Source of the DNA: Iamia sp963728655
Lineage (GTDB): Bacteria > Actinomycetota > Acidimicrobiia > Acidimicrobiales > Iamiaceae
Reading direction: 5' to 3'
Assembly (NCBI GenBank): GCA_963728655.1
Contig: CAVSLD010000006.1
Span: 930,001 to 994,000, forward strand
DNA length: 64,000 nt
Every line of letters begins with the position of its first letter. Position 1 is the first letter of the stretch. Below the pieces are notes generated by a model. The model was not told where the DNA came from and ran no database searches. It saw only the letters and a program-made list of their open reading frames with translations. Shown here one piece after another: positions 47,209 through 56,324 of the stretch. The position numbers and the translations under genes are program-made.

Positions 47209-48007
47209 TCGACACACGGGTCGAGGGCTCCAGCTCGACGACGGGGTCGAGGCGGTGGGCGAAGCGCCGCAGGGAGCGCAGCACGGGCCGGCCCAGCAGG
47301 GCCATGGCCACGAGGTTGGCCAGGGCCCCGGCCGCATCCCACGCCAGCGAGGTGGCCACGTAGAACGGCCAGTAGTGCTCGAGGGTGTCCGCGACCCCCA
47401 GGCCCGGCCTGCCACTGGAGGGGGCCGTCGCCGGGCAGCAGGGGCCAGGACCACAGGTTGATCACCGCCCCGTAGGCGAAGCCGCCCACCCACGAGGCCG
47501 CGGCCAGCACGGCCACCTCGAGCCGAGGGTCGAGGTGGCGGGTGACCCGACCCAGGGCGCCGACGGCGGCGCCCAGCCAGGCCAGCACCAGCATCTGGAA
47601 CGGCAGCCAGGGGCCGATGCCGCCGGTGACCACCGCGCTCAGGGCCATGGAGAACAGGCCCAGCAGGAACCCGAACCGGGGCCCGAAGGCGGCCGCCCCC
47701 AGCAGCACGAGGAAGAACAGGCCGCTGCCCGCCGCCGGGCAGGTCGAGCAGGCGCAGCAGGCCGGCCATGGCCGAGAGCATCCCGAGCAGGGCCACGTCG
47801 GTGCCGCTCATGGTGCCGGCCCGGATCTCGACCATCACCGCGGCCACGGCGAGGCCGCCGACCAGGCCGGCGAGGAAGGGGGCGTCGGCCGCGTGGGCGG
47901 TGGCCACCCCGGCCTCGGCCGGGAGCCAGAAGGGGTAGAGGAACGCGCCGAGCCCGACCACGCTGGCCAGCACGTAGACGAGGCGGATGCGGGCGGTGCT
48001 CGCTCAC
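47190..48007 (-). CDS. ECF transporter S component (predicted cobalamin/cobamide importer)
   Basis: This is the membrane substrate-binding subunit of an energy-coupling-factor importer, about 270 residues. It has seven or eight hydrophobic segments: LASVVGLGAFLYPFWLPAEA, FLAGLVGGLAVAAVMVEI, LLGMLSAMAGLLRLLDLPG, FGFLLGLFSMALSAVVTGGI then GPWLPFQMLVLAWLGAAVGA, LEVAVLAAASWVGGFAYGAV, YVATSLAWDAAGALANLVAM. FGFLLGxxxMxxSAxxTGGxGPWLPFQM is the typical S-family signature. The GTG at 48007 overlaps the ATPase stop. Shifts are near 47990, 47735 and 47400. The stop could not be fixed because of a late shift; about 47190 is an estimate. Cobalamin is inferred from the neighbouring riboswitch locus. Confidence 0.7.
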
Positions 48008-49610
48008 CGGCTGCCCTCCGGGCTGTCGCCGGCGGGCAGGGCCGCGGCCACCTCGGCCACGGTGAGGTGCGGGGGCAGGACCCGCAGCACCTGGGGGGCG
48101 AAGAGCGAGCCGGACAGCACGCTCGCGGGCGGGTCCGTCGGCCACCACCTCGCCGCCGCCGAGGGCCACCACCCGGGTGGCGGTGCGGGCGGCCAGCTCC
48201 ACGTCGTGGGTGGCGATGACCACCGCGCCGCCCTCGGCCGCGTGGGCGGTGGCCGCCGCCTCCAGGGCGGCGCGCGAGGTGGCGTCGATGCCCCGGGTGG
48301 GCTCGTCGAGCAGCAGGACCGGCGCCCCGCCGACCGCGACCGCGGCCACCGCCACCCGCTGGCGCTCGCCGGTGGAGAGGCTGCGGGGGTGGCGGTCGGC
48401 CAGGGCGGTGAGGGCCAGGCGGGCCAGCCACCCGTCGACGGCGGCCGGGTCACGGCCGAGCAGCCGGCAGGTCTCGGCCACCTCGGCCCGGACGGTGGGG
48501 GAGAAGAGCAGGCTGCTGGGGTCCTGGGGCACCAGGGCCACCCGTCCCTGGCGCGTCGACGGTGCCGGCGACGGGCGGGGCCAGGTCGGCCAGGGCCCGC
48601 AGCAGGGTCGACTTCCCCGAGCCGTTGCGCCCGACCAGGGCCACCACCTCGCCCTGGCGCAGGTCGAGGTCGACGCCGGTGAGCACAGGCGGGCGACCGG
48701 GGTGGCCCACGGCCAGGCCTGCGGGTCGGCGAGCAGGACCTCGCCGGGGGCGGGGCGTCGGCCGCGGCGGAGGGCGGGTCGAGGGCGACGGGGTCGGTGC
48801 GGGCCCGGCGGCGGGCCTCGCGCACCGTGAGCGGGGGCGGGTCCCAGCCGAGGAGCCGCCCCAGGTGGGCCACCGGCGGGGCGGCCGGGTCGTCGGCCAG
48901 CACCGGGCCGGGGGCGCCGTCGGCGCGCGATCCGGCCCCGGCCGAGCACCACGGCCCGGTCGGCCATCGGGGCGGCCCGCTCGAGGCGGTGCTCGGCCAT
49001 CACCACGGTGGTGCCCAGGTCGTCGGCCAGGCGGGCGACCGCGGCGAGCACGTCGTCGGCCCCCTGGGGGTCGAGCATCGAGGTGGGCTCGTCGAGGACG
49101 AGCACGGCGGGGGCGGCGGCCAGCGCCCCGGCCACCGCGCAGCGCTGGCGCTCGCCGCCGGAGAGGGTGGAGGGCGAGCGGTGGCGGAGGGCGGCGATGC
49201 CCGACGGCGTCGAGGACCTCCTCGACCCGGCGGCGCATCTCGGGCTCGCCCAGGCCCAGGTTCTCCAGCACGAAGGCCACGTCGTGCTCGACCTCGTCCA
49301 CCACCACCTGGGCCTCGGGGTCCTGGTGGACGAAGCCCACCGCGCCGGCCAGGTCGCGGGGCCGCAGGGCGGTCGACGTCGAGGTCGCCCACCGCCACCG
49401 CGCCCCGGAACCGCCCGCCGGTGGCGTGGGGCACCAGGCCGTTGACGGTGCGCAGCAGGGTGCTCTTGCCCGACCCGGTGCCGCCGACCACGCAGCACCA
49501 CCTCGCCGTCGGCCACGGCCAGGTCGATGCCGTCGAGCACGGGCGGCCCCTCGGGGTAGGCGAAGCCCACGTCGCTGCCAGCGGACCTCGCCGCGGTGCG
49601 CGGCGGTCAC
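48004..49610 (-). CDS. ECF transporter ATPase, two ABC domains fused
   Basis: This is the energising subunit, about 530 residues with two nucleotide-binding domains. Domain 1 has VGGTGSGKSTLLRTVNGLVP, Q-loop GFVHQDPEAQVVVDEVEHDV, signature TLSGGERQRCAVAGALA and Walker B AVLVLDEPTSMLDPQGAD with H-loop VVMAEHRLERA. Domain 2 has LVGRNGSGKSTLLRALADL, VPQDPSSLLFSPTVRAEV, SLSTGERQRVAVAAVAV, VLLLDEPTRGIDATSRAA and VVIATHDVELAART. Both sites look complete. The GTG at 49610 overlaps the T-component stop. Frame changes are near 49580, 49495, 49375, 49203, 48930, 48755, 48705, 48555 and 48135. Fused EcfA pairs are typical of dedicated (group I-like) ECF systems. Confidence 0.88.
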
Positions 49611-50702
49611 CGCGGTGCGCCCTCGCCGTCGGTCGGCCGGCGCCGGACGCACCAGGGCGGGCACGGCCAGGCCCAGGAGCGACGCGGCGGGCACGCAGGG
49701 GAGCCGGGGCCCGGCGAAGGGGAGCACCGCCGGGTCCCAGGTGAGGCCCTCGACGCCCGCGGACGACGCAGACCCCCAGCGCCGCCGGGCACGGCCAGCA
49801 CCGCAGCCATGACCACGCGCGTCGCGCCGGGTGAGGCGACGACGGCCGGTAGCGGCTGGGCGCGGAGCGGCCGCTGGCCACCACCGCCCCCACCAGCGCG
49901 GCCACCCCCAGCGCGGCGAGGACGGCGGCCACGCGCGCCGGCCTCGCCCACCAGGGCCACCACCGCGCCGGCCAGGGCCAGCAGGGCGGTGGTGCCGAGC
50001 GGCGGCGGCGGCCCGGTCCGCCACCGGTGGCCCGGCTGCGGCCGTAGCCCCGGGCGTCCATCGACTCGGCCAGGCGCACGGCGCGCTCCAGTCCCGTCTC
50101 CAGCACCGGGAGGGCCTGGCGCAGGGCCCGGCCCCGGCGGATCGGTGACCCCGCCGGTGCGGGCCCGGTCGGCCTCGCGGGCCGCGGTGGCGGCGTCGAG
50201 GGTGGCCGGGACGAAGGCCAGCCCGACGGTGAGCACCAGGCCGGGCTCGTGGAAGGCCCGGGGGGTGGCGGCCAGCAGCTCGTGGTGCGAGGCCACCGAG
50301 TTGAAGGCGCCGAAGCCGGCCATGATGCCGATGAGGACCAGGCTGTCGACGGCGGTGGTCAGGACCACCGACTGCGACACCGCGCCGCCGACGGCGAACC
50401 CGCCCAGCAGCCGGGGCAGGGTGGCCTGGGGGAGGGTGACCAGCACGCCGGACCCGCCTCGGCGCGGCCGGGGTGGTGAGGCCGATGAGCACCACCCGCA
50501 GCAGCCCGAAGGCGGCGGCCACGCCCAGCAGCACGGGGAAGGCCCGCGCCAGGGCGCCGGGGCGGCGGTGGGTCTCGACCACGACCCACACGATCGGCCA
50601 GGACGATGGCCACCAGCAGCGGGTTGCGGGCCAGCTGCAGCGAGCCACGGTGACGGCGATGGCCCACACCATCCAGGTCACCGCGTGCAGGGGGCTGCGC
50701 AC
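49607..50702 (-). CDS. ECF transporter T component (transmembrane coupling protein)
   Basis: This membrane subunit couples ATP hydrolysis to the S component. It starts VRSPLHAVTWMVWAIAVTVA with an excellent AGGAGGT seven bases upstream of GTG 50702. The helices are LLVAIVLAIVWVVVETHRRP, VLLGVAAAFGLLRVVLIGLT and LPRLLGGFAVGGAVSQSVVL. Conserved T-family residues follow: FGAFNSVASHHELLAATPRA, FVPATLDAATAAREADRART and LPVLETGLERAVRLAESMDA joined to RGYGRSRAT, a coupling motif (A-R-G, here DARG). Frame changes lie near 50645, 50605, 50465, 50145, 50060 and 49770. It is the first gene of the T-A-S operon, divergent from the B12-riboswitch operon. Confidence 0.85.
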
Positions 50703-50723
50703 CGGTGCCACCTCCTGCGGTCT

Positions 50724-50757
50724 TTGACGGTCGCGGACCCGGTGCGTACGGTACGCA
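50724..50757 (+). promoter_or_regulatory. Promoter of the B12-riboswitch operon, with palindrome over the -10
   Basis: TTGACG (50724-50729) and TACGGT (50747-50752) are separated by exactly 17 bases, so transcription would begin near 50759, just ahead of the riboswitch. The -10 lies inside a perfect inverted repeat TGCGTAC-G-GTACGCA (50743-50757), a possible repressor site. Confidence 0.6.
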
Positions 50758-50785
50758 GCCAGCAGAGGTCGGCCGCAACCCGGAT

Positions 50786-50905
50786 GTTGCGGTCGGTCGA
50801 GACCCCGGGGGAGACAACCCGGGACGACGGGGGAAGCCGGTGCAAGTCCGGCGCTGACCCGCAGCTGTGAGCGACCTCCCGAGGTCGTGAGCCAGGTGAC
50901 CCGCC
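50786..50905 (+). promoter_or_regulatory. Cobalamin (B12) riboswitch
   Basis: The conserved core is visible in order: GGGGGAAGCCGGTGCAAGTC (about 50829-50848) continuing CCGGCGCTGACCCGCAGCTG then TGAG, a hairpin CGACCTC-CCGAGGTCG, and the B12 box AGCCAGGTGACCCGCC at 50890-50905. Just upstream lies a hairpin CCGCAAC/GTTGCGG (50773-50792) in the leader. The RNA senses adenosyl- or methyl-cobalamin. It lies on the plus strand, 90 bases before the TTG start at 50994. A GGCCGC-CCC-GCGGCC hairpin (50935-50949) in between may be part of the expression platform. No U-run follows, so control of translation is more likely than termination. Confidence 0.88.
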
Positions 50906-50993
50906 CTGCCGCCGGCCCGTCCGGCCCTGACCCCGGCCGCCCCGCGGCCCACACCGCCCCTCGAGGACATCGGGGGCACAGGAGGAACGTCCC

Positions 50994-52766
50994 TTGCGCA
51001 CGCGCACCCGTCTCGCTCGGCCGTCGCCGCTCGCCACCCTCGCCGCCGTCCCGCTGCTCGCCGGCCCGTCCGGCGCGGCGCCGCCGCCGGCCACGCCCCG
51101 CGCCTCGTCCCAGGTCGACGCGGCGACGGCCTGGCTGGCCGCCCAGCAGGAGCCCGACGGCGGCTTCGAGCTGGCCGACTTCGCCGGCTTCGAGACCGCC
51201 GACGCCGTCCTCGCCCTGGCCGCCGCCGGCCAGACCGGCGCCGGCCTGGAGCCCGGCCGAGGGCCGGGCCGCGGTCGACGCCGTCGCGACCGGCGGCCAC
51301 GACGCCCTCGACGCCCTCGACGACCAGGTCGATGCGGTGCAGGGCGACCCGCGACGTCGAGCCGCCGGCGGCCCAGCAGGCGGCCAAGGTCATCGACCTG
51401 GTCGTCGCCCCCCTCGGCCTCGACGCCACCGACTTCGACCCGTCGGACGACTCCGCCGCCCCGGTCGACCTGGTGGCCGCCCTCCAGGCCGGCGCCGGAC
51501 CCGGCTCCGACTACGCCGGCGCTGCCCTTCGGCGGCCGGGTCTACGCGGCCGTGGGCCCTCGGCGCCCTCGAGCTGACCCCGTGCCGGCGCCCCTGCTGG
51601 CCTCGATCGCCGCCTCCCAGCAGGCCAACGGCGAGCTTCTCCTTCACCGGCGACCCCTCCGGGGCCGGTGTCGACCCCGACCTCACCGCCTCGGTGGTCA
51701 TCGCCCTCACCCTGGCCGGCGAGCCCCACCGGCGACCCCACCGTCGCCCGGGCCGCCGTCGCCCTCGGCCTCCAGCAGGTCTGGGACGGCCAGTGGGCGG
51801 GCGAGTTCGACGACGGCAACCCCAACTCCACCGCCATGGTGATGCTGGCCGCCGACCACCCTCGGCGGGGACCCCGACCAGTCGTGCTGGCGCGACGCCG
51901 TCGACGTCCGGGTCTCGGCGCTCCCGTACCCGTCGCCCCGGCGGGCGCATCGTGGCGCCGCCAGCAGCCCGACGGCCACATCTCCAGCCCCAACGACGGC
52001 TTCGGCCTGAACACCTTCGCCACCAGCCAGGCCATCCAGGGCCTGGTGGCGGCCGAGGGCGCCTGGCCCTACGCCGCCGCGGGCCGACCGCTCCCGCGGT
52101 CGAGGCCACGACCCGCCGCCTCGTCAACCCCACTACGCCGACCTGCTCGGCCGCGCTCAGCGACGAGGCCGGCGCCGCCTACTGGGTGGGCCGGCTCGAC
52201 TCCGGCGCGCTCAGCGCCGGGCAGTTCGCCCGGCGCCTGACCGGCACCGGCGAGTACGACCGCCACGTGGTCGACCGGCTGTACCGCTCCTACCTCGGCC
52301 GCCCGTGCCACCCCGGCCGAGCGCATCGGCCGGCTCCAGAGCACCGTCGCCGCCGGCCGCCGCTACGACGCGGCCGCCGCGGTGCTCGGGCTCGCCAGGA
52401 GTACTACGACACCACCGCCCCGGTGTTCCCGGCCGGCCCGCCCACGGCCGAGTCGTGGGTCGACGCCGTGTACCCGGCGATCGTCGGGCGGGCCGCCGAC
52501 CCCGCCGGCCGGCAGTGGGCCCTCGGCCAGCTGTCGGCGGGCCGGACCCGCACCGCAGGTGGCCCGCATCCCTGCTCGGCTCCACCGAGGCCCTGCAGGC
52601 TGCTGGTGACCGACACCTACCACCAGCTGCTCCGCCGCGACACCGACGTCGCCGGACGGGACTACTGGGTCGGCCAGATCATGCGGGGCGCAGAGCCCCG
52701 AGCGCCTGGTGCTGCTCATCGCCGGCTCGGGGGAGTACGTCCGCAAGACGGCCGCCCGCCTCCTGA
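50994..52766 (+). CDS. Secreted alpha/alpha-toroid protein with DUF4214-type repeats; predicted B12-binding protein (frameshifted)
   Basis: The start is TTG 50994 with AGGAGGA (50980-50986). The signal peptide LATLAAVPLLAGPSGAAPP leads to a terpene-cyclase-like toroid: ATAWLAAQQEPDGGFELADF, TADAVLALAAAGQTG, LLASIAASQQANG, LTASVVIALTLAG, STAMVMLAA and FATSQAIQGLVAAEGAWPYA. From about 52130 come helical repeats of the DUF4214 kind (AYWVGRLDSGALSAGQFARR, LYRSYLGRPATPAERI, YHQLLRRDTDVAGRDYWVGQ). It sits directly behind a B12 riboswitch. The toroid resembles the alpha domain of intrinsic factor and transcobalamin, so cobalamin binding outside the cell is inferred. About ten frame changes break it. 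The stop is taken as TGA 52764-52766. Confidence 0.65.
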
Positions 52767-52768
52767 CC

Positions 52769-53831
52769 GTGGCCCCCACCCCTCGCCCGACCGGGCGCCT
52801 CGTCGCCGGCCTCCTGGCCCTCGCCGGGGCGCTGGCCCTCGTCCTCGCCCTGGGCCTGGCGCCCGCGCCCGCCGGGGCCGGCCCCGCGGCGACGCCGGTG
52901 GGCTGCGACGCCGACCGGGCGGGCGGCGGGCGGGGTGGGGGTGGCCGTCTCCTTCCCGGGCCGCGGCCTGTTCACCGCCTGCGTGGCGGCCGGGGGCAGC
53001 GGGCATCGACGTGCTGCGCCGGGCCGGCCTGGCCCCGGTGGTCCAGGGCTACGGGTCGGTGGGCGGGGGTGCGGTGTGCGCCCTGACCGATCCCGCGCAG
53101 CGGCGAGCAGGTGGGCTGCGCCGCGGGTCCGTCCTGCCTGGTCTGCCAGGAGCCCCGAGTCCTGGAGCTACTACCCGGGGTACCGCTACTCGTCGGCGGG
53201 AGCGGGCTCGACCCGGCCCGCAGCGGGCGGCATCGAGGCGTGGCAGTGGGGGAGCGCGCACTCGTGGGGGGCGGCGCGGGTCTACGACATGTGCACGCCG
53301 GCACCCCCGCCCACGACCCCCACCACCACGGCCCCGCCCGCCCCGCCCGCCCCGACCACCCCGACCGCGCCGAGCGGCAGCGGGGGCGGCGGCACCGGTC
53401 AGGCCACGCCCCGACCCGGCGGCGGGTCGGGTGCCACGCCGACCCCGGGCCCGTCCCGCGACGGGGCGGCGACCTCGCCCCCGCCCGGGACCGAGGGCAC
53501 CGACCCCCACGCTCCCGGCGCCACGACCACCACCCCCGGCTCGTCGTCGACCTCGGCACCGAGCACCACCACGACCTCGACCACGGCGCCGGTGGACGCC
53601 GCCGCCGACCCCGACGGTGACCGCGACGGCGCCGAGGCCGACGGCGTGGCCCCCGGCGACGGTGAGGAGTCGGCCCAGGGCGCGCCCGACGGGTCGATGG
53701 CGGTGACCGAGGACGACGGTGGCGCCGGCGCCCTGGTGCCGGTGGCCGGCACCGCCGGCGTGGTGGGCCTCCTCTCGGTCGTCGCGGTCCGGGCCCGGCG
53801 CCGTCGCGCCGGCGAGGCGCCCCCGGCCTGA
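52769..53831 (+). CDS. Secreted, C-terminally anchored protein with a beta-type domain; predicted partner in B12 capture
   Basis: From GTG 52769 a signal peptide (LVAGLLALAGALALVLALGL) precedes a 120-residue domain: VGVAVSFPGRGLFTACVAAG, IDVLRRAGLAPVVQGYGSVG, GGAVCALTDPAQ, CLVCQEPESWSYYPGYRYSS, GGIEAWQWGSAHSWGAARVY. Four to six Cys suggest disulphides. The WSYY..Y pattern and position recall the small beta domain (DUF4430-like) of intrinsic-factor proteins; this is inference. A long Pro/Thr/Gly stalk follows, then a C-terminal helix LVPVAGTAGVVGLLSVVAVR with RARRRR as stop-transfer. Translation is probably coupled to the preceding gene. Frame changes are near 52925, 53000, 53103, 53155 and 53215; the stalk is intact. 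Confidence 0.65.
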
Positions 53832-53880
53832 CCGCCCCCGAGCGGCGGCGAACCGGCCTCCCCGGGACCGGGGCGCGGAG

Positions 53881-53886
53881 TAGCGT
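53881..53886 (+). promoter_or_regulatory. -10 box (TAGCGT) of a probable leaderless promoter
   Basis: TAGCGT ends eight bases before the ATG at 53895. Confidence 0.45.
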
Positions 53887-53894
53887 CCCCGCCG

Positions 53895-54390
53895 ATGGCC
53901 CGGTCGCTGGTGCTGAACGTCACCTACGAGCCGCTCAGCGTCGTGGCCGGCCGGCGGGCCGCGGTCCTGGTCCTCACCGAGCGGGCCGAGGTGGTCCACG
54001 AGGGCCCCGAGGTCCTCCACTCCGAGCGCCTCACCCTGGCGGTGCCCTCGGTGGTGCGGCTCCGCTCGCTGGTGCGGGTGCCCTACCAACGCCACCTCAC
54101 CGTCAGCCGCCGCGGCGTGCTGGCCCGCGACGGCCACTCCTGCCAGTACTGCGGGCGGCGGGCCGAGACCATCGACCACGTGCGCCCCCGCAGCCGGGGC
54201 GGGCTGCACACCTGGGACAACGTGGTCGCCGCGTGCCGGCCGTGCAACCTCCGCAAGGGTGACCGGCTGCTGGCCGACTCCGGGCTGGCGCTGCGGCTGC
54301 CCCCCGGGACCGCCCCGGCGCTCCCTCTGGGTCACCACCGCGGTCGGTGCCGTGCCCGACGACTGGCAGCAGTACCTCCAGGCGGCATGA
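53895..54390 (+). CDS. HNH endonuclease
   Basis: This HNH-family nuclease has about 165 residues. The N-terminal strand-rich part is MARSLVLNVTYEPLSVVAGR and AAVLVLTERAEVVHEGPEVL. The HNH site is CQYCGRRAETIDHVRPRSRG then GLHTWDNVVAACRPCNLRKG, with two CxxC zinc pairs, the DH metal/general-base pair and the N. The C terminus is read after a shift near 54318 as SLWVTTAVGAVPDDWQQYLQ and ends at TGA 54388-54390, overlapping the next ATG. This short, chromosomally conserved actinobacterial form is not associated with mobile DNA. Its target is unknown. Confidence 0.85.
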
Positions 54391-55506
54391 CCGGCCCCGC
54401 GCCGGTCGCCCGGGTCGACCTCCACCGCGTCGCCCTCCCGCTCCACCGGGCCCACGTCGCCGCCCACGGCCGCGAGGACGTCCGGGAGGTCGTGCTCGTC
54501 GCCGTCACCGACGCCGACGGGGTCGTGGGGTGGGGCGAGTGCCCCACCCTCGCCCGGCCCGGCTACACCGCGGAGTGGACCGACGGGGCCTGGTGGGTGC
54601 TCCGCCGCATGCTCGTGCCCGCCCTGCTGGAGGGCCGGGCCGTGGGCGTGGTCGGGCCACCCGATGGCCTCGGGCGCGGTGCGCGACGCGCTGCTCGACC
54701 TGCGCCTCCGCCGGGCCGGGGAGGGCCCCTCTGCCGCCCTCGGCCCGCTGGCCGCGACGGTGGCCTTCGGGGTGGCGGTGGGCCTCGCCGCCGACCCCGC
54801 CGCCGTGGTGCGGGCCGCGACCGCGGCGCGGGCCGCGGGCGCCGCCCTGGTCGTGGTCAAGGTGGAGCCGGGCCGGTGTGCCGAGCCCGTCGCCGCCGTG
54901 CGCGCCGCCCACCCCGACCTGGCCCTCGCCGTCGACGGCAACGGCAGCTTCACCACCGCCACGCTCGACGAGCTGCGCGCCGCCGACGCCCGCGGCCTGG
55001 CCTTCGTGGAGCAGCCCATGGCGCCGGGGGACCACGACGGGGCGGTGCGGGCCGTCGCCGCCCTGCGGGCGCCGGTCGCCCTCGACGAGGAGGTCACCTC
55101 CTCCGGCGAGCTGGAGGCGGCCCTCGCACTGGGCACCGGGTCGATGCTCACGGTGAAGCCGGCGCGCCTCGGTGGGGTCGAGGCCGCTGCGGTCGCGGCC
55201 GCCCGGGCGGCCGCCGCGGGCTGGGCCGTCCACGCCGGCGGCATGCTCGAGTCGGGGCTGGGCCGGGCCGCGGCCCGGGCCCTGGCCGCCCGCCCCGAGG
55301 TCACCGGTCCGGCGCTGGTGGGCCCGACCTCGCTGCTCTTCGCCGACGACGTGGTCGCACCGGTGGGTCCCGGCGCCGACGGCACCGTCGCCGTGCCCGA
55401 CGGCCCGGGCCTGGCCCCGCCCCCCGACCCGACCCGCCTGGCCCGGCTCACGGTGGCCTCCTGGACCCGCGACGCCGCCGCCCACCGGTCCCGGCGGCCG
55501 GGGTGA
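54387..55506 (+). CDS. menC: Enolase-superfamily enzyme, probable o-succinylbenzoate synthase
   Basis: OSBS dehydrates SHCHC to o-succinylbenzoate in menaquinone synthesis. The joined product is about 372 residues. The capping domain has VVLVAVTDADGVVGWGECPT; the barrel has LDLRLRR, then ALVVVKVEPGR where KxK is expected. The metal ligands are in LALAVDGNGSF (Asp), AFVEQPMAPGDHDG (Glu) and APVALDEEVTS (Asp). The second base Lys is in MLTVKPARLGG. HAGGMLESGLGRAAARALAA is typical of OSBS/NSAR. The first Lys of KxK reads Val. Other enolase-superfamily activities remain possible. The ATG overlaps the HNH stop. The only shift is near 54665. It ends at TGA 55504-55506. Confidence 0.75.
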
Positions 55507-56182
55507 GCGGCCCCACGGGCCTGGGTGGTCGAGCGCCTGGCCGGCACCGCGGCCGAGTTCCACGGCCGGGCCCTGCCCGCGCCGCCGGCCCGTCGGGTCT
55601 GGGTCCACCAGGTGCGGGCCCCGGCCCTGGTGCTGGGCAGCACCCAGGACCCGGGCATCGTCGACGCCGCCGCGGCCGCGGCCGCAGGGGTGGAGGTGGT
55701 GCGCCGGCGCAGTGGCGGGGGCGCGGTGCTGGTGGAGCCGGGTGGGGTGGTGTGGGTCGATGTGGTGGTGCCGACCGACGACCCGCTCTGGGACGACGAC
55801 GTGGGGCGGGCGTTCACCTGGGTGGGGGAGACGTGGGCGGCGGCCCTGGCCACCGTGGGGGTGGGCGGGGCCCGGTGCACCGGGGTCCGGCTGGTGACCA
55901 CGCCGTGGTCCTCGCTGGTCTGCTTCGGGGGGATGGGCCCGGGCGAGGTCACCGTCGGGGGCGCCAAGGTGGTGGGCCTGGCCCAGCGCCGCACCCGTGA
56001 GGGGGCCTGGTTCCAGGGTGCGGCCCTGCTGCGCTGGGCGCCCGGGGACCTGCTGGGCCTGCTGGCGCCTGGACGGGGCGGAGCGGGCCCGGGCCGGCGC
56101 CGACCTGGCCGGGCGGGCCACGCCGGCGCCGGTGGCCGGTGCCGACCTGGTCGAGGCCGTGCTGGCCGCCCTGCCGGCCTGA
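55503..56182 (+). CDS. Lipoate-protein ligase/octanoyltransferase-family protein
   Basis: This is a BPL/LPL-fold protein of about 225 residues. The lipoyl-binding signature is EVVRRRSGGGAVLVEPGGVV. VWVDVVVPTDDPLWDDDVGR, EVTVGGAKVVGLAQRRTREG with the catalytic-type Lys, and AWFQGAALLRW follow the LplA pattern. It would attach lipoate or octanoate to E2 or GcvH proteins, though the C-terminal adenylation domain is short. The GTG at 55503 overlaps the menC stop. One shift lies within the first ten codons and another near 56070. It is part of the HNH-menC-ligase operon. Confidence 0.75.
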
Positions 56183-56259
56183 TCCGCCCGGTCCGACCGA
56201 CAGCGACCCCGGGACAGCCGGGAGCCGTCGGCCGATCGTGGCAGTACTGATCCCTGTCC

Positions 56260-56324
56260 GTGGGTGACAGTCCCATGACAGTGCACTGAAGTGGGTTGAC
56301 CGACCACTCAGGGGGGCGTAGGTT
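56260..56324 (+). promoter_or_regulatory. mraZ promoter with possible MraZ boxes
   Basis: TTGACC (56296-56301) and TAGGTT (56319-56324) have a 17-base spacer, and the -10 ends eight bases before ATG 56333, giving a leaderless mRNA. GTGGG occurs at 56260-56264 and 56291-56295, the latter abutting the -35. MraZ is known to bind direct GTGGG-type repeats upstream of its own gene, so autoregulation is plausible. Confidence 0.6.

Noticed and set aside
50703..50800. A second cobalamin riboswitch on the minus strand for the ECF operon
   Set aside because: The leader to the GTG at 50702 shows no GCCGGTGCAAGTCCGGC core or B12 box on that strand.
53300..53600. Proline/threonine-coding repeats as a non-coding repeat element
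   Set aside because: They lie in an intact open frame as the wall-spanning stalk of the anchored protein.
53049..56276. Open frame of about 1070 codons on the minus strand opposite the stalk protein, HNH, menC and lipoate-ligase genes
   Set aside because: All four plus-strand genes have clear conserved motifs; the minus frame is low-complexity Arg/Ala/Pro without family signals.
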